A stretch of DNA of 64,000 bases from Rhodobacter sp. (GTDB lineage: Bacteria > Pseudomonadota > Alphaproteobacteria > Rhodobacterales > Rhodobacteraceae): NCBI GenBank assembly GCA_027484985.1, contig JAIXRW010000034.1, forward strand, positions 62,001 to 126,000. Direction: 5' to 3'. A program made the position numbers and the translations under genes. Numbering within the stretch: position 1 is the first letter of the stretch; every line of letters starts with the position of its first letter. The notes beneath the pieces were generated by a model. It ran no database searches. It was not told the DNA's origin and worked only from the letters and a program-made list of their open reading frames with translations. Positions 63,748-64,000 of this stretch are shown piece after piece.

Positions 63748-64000
63748 TTATTGGGCGGCGATGTCGCGGGCGGGTTGCAGCAGGCCTTCGGAGACGAAGG
63801 ACAGGGCAAGGGCCGCCGCGCCATGGGCCCAGAGCAGATCGCCCCAGGCGTGGATTTCGATGGCCGGTTTGGGGCGGCCGGTCTGGATGGCGAGGTTTTC
63901 CATCTCGGCCAGTGTTTCCTGCGCGTAAAGGTAGTCATAGCGCATACGTTCGCCCGACAGGATGATGAGCGCGGGATCGAACAGGTTGATGACGTTGGAC
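63748..64000 (-). CDS. ROK family protein, C-terminal part (5' end outside window)
   Basis: Open frame continuing past the window edge. The 84 visible codons end in a TAA stop. NVINLFDPALIILSG is the terminal ROK (NagC/XylR-type) signature, followed by helical residues ending QPARDIAAQ. Sugar repressors and sugar kinases share this fold, and the N-terminal helix-turn-helix that would separate them is not in the window. It is 90 bases from tamA on the same strand. Confidence 0.7.
   Translation of the reverse strand, partial: SNVINLFDPALIILSGERMRYDYLYAQETLAEMENLAIQTGRPKPAIEIHAWGDLLWAHGAAALALSFVSEGLLQPARDIAAQ

Noticed and set aside
1-64000. tRNA or rRNA genes, CRISPR arrays, insertion sequences or phage genes
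   Set aside because: No clover-leaf-sized conserved stretch, direct-repeat array, transposase or integrase was recognised; almost all gaps are too short, and the two gaps over 300 bases are explained above.

Overview
The window is a compact, GC-rich alphaproteobacterial chromosome segment. The gene content and order point to the family Rhodobacteraceae: maf-aroE-coaE-dnaQ facing hemJ-rho-mnmE-mnmG-rsmG-parA-parB, addB-addA behind amgK-murU, hslV-hslU, a Tim44-like protein with MltA and Smr, and tamA-tamB. Genus was not determined. I saw no rRNA, tRNA, insertion sequence, prophage or CRISPR array; intergenic gaps are short and many genes overlap by 1, 4 or 8 bases.

Left arm (1-19.5 kb). A plus-strand run carries peptidoglycan-sugar salvage (amgK, murU), double-strand-break resection (addB, addA), thioredoxin and the HslVU protease. 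The hslV-hslU gap holds four consecutive small hairpins. A lipoprotein hydrolase follows. Facing minus-strand genes encode a soluble PAS chemoreceptor, an Smr-domain protein, MltA and a Tim44-like protein, with fxsA and secB divergent. dnaQ, coaE, aroE and maf form a tightly overlapping minus-strand operon pointing away from the 449-base gap at 19494-19942.

Origin and centromere region (19.5-29 kb). That gap has the features of the chromosomal replication origin: at least six DnaA-box-like 9-mers, an AT-rich stretch and two GANTC sites. To its right run hemJ, rho, mnmE, mnmG, rsmG, parA and parB. Two perfect 16-base parS palindromes lie inside coding sequence, one over the mnmG start codon and one in the 5' end of rsmG. 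A third, 14/16 match covers the rdgB/Rid-protein junction. The partition system and its centromere therefore sit 3-9 kb from the origin.

Right arm (27-64 kb). It contains rph-rdgB-rid-hemW, the heat-shock pair hrcA-grpE behind a good sigma-70 type promoter, and mutS. A three-gene unit of uncertain metabolism follows (class IV aminotransferase, sulfotransferase-like protein, PhyH-type oxygenase), then a CcdB-like toxin/antitoxin pair with a perfect 11-bp-arm operator, then argG and ilvA. Signalling genes include an Hpt protein and a receiver-phosphatase whose phospho-acceptor aspartate is missing. Next come Hsp33, two Nudix enzymes, CCA transferase, a two-gene ABC exporter, a TrmA/RlmD-type RNA methyltransferase, two L,D-transpeptidases around a CAP-domain lipoprotein, a 61-residue secreted small protein, ferrochelatase, ComF, glutaredoxin, a nitrilase-family amidase, MarR, YihY, and the TamB-TamA envelope machinery. 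The window ends inside a ROK-family gene.

Most of this is housekeeping. The least explained elements are the parS-like site at rdgB/rid, the pseudo-receiver phosphatase, the aminotransferase/sulfotransferase/PhyH unit, the hairpin array before hslU, and the small secreted protein.
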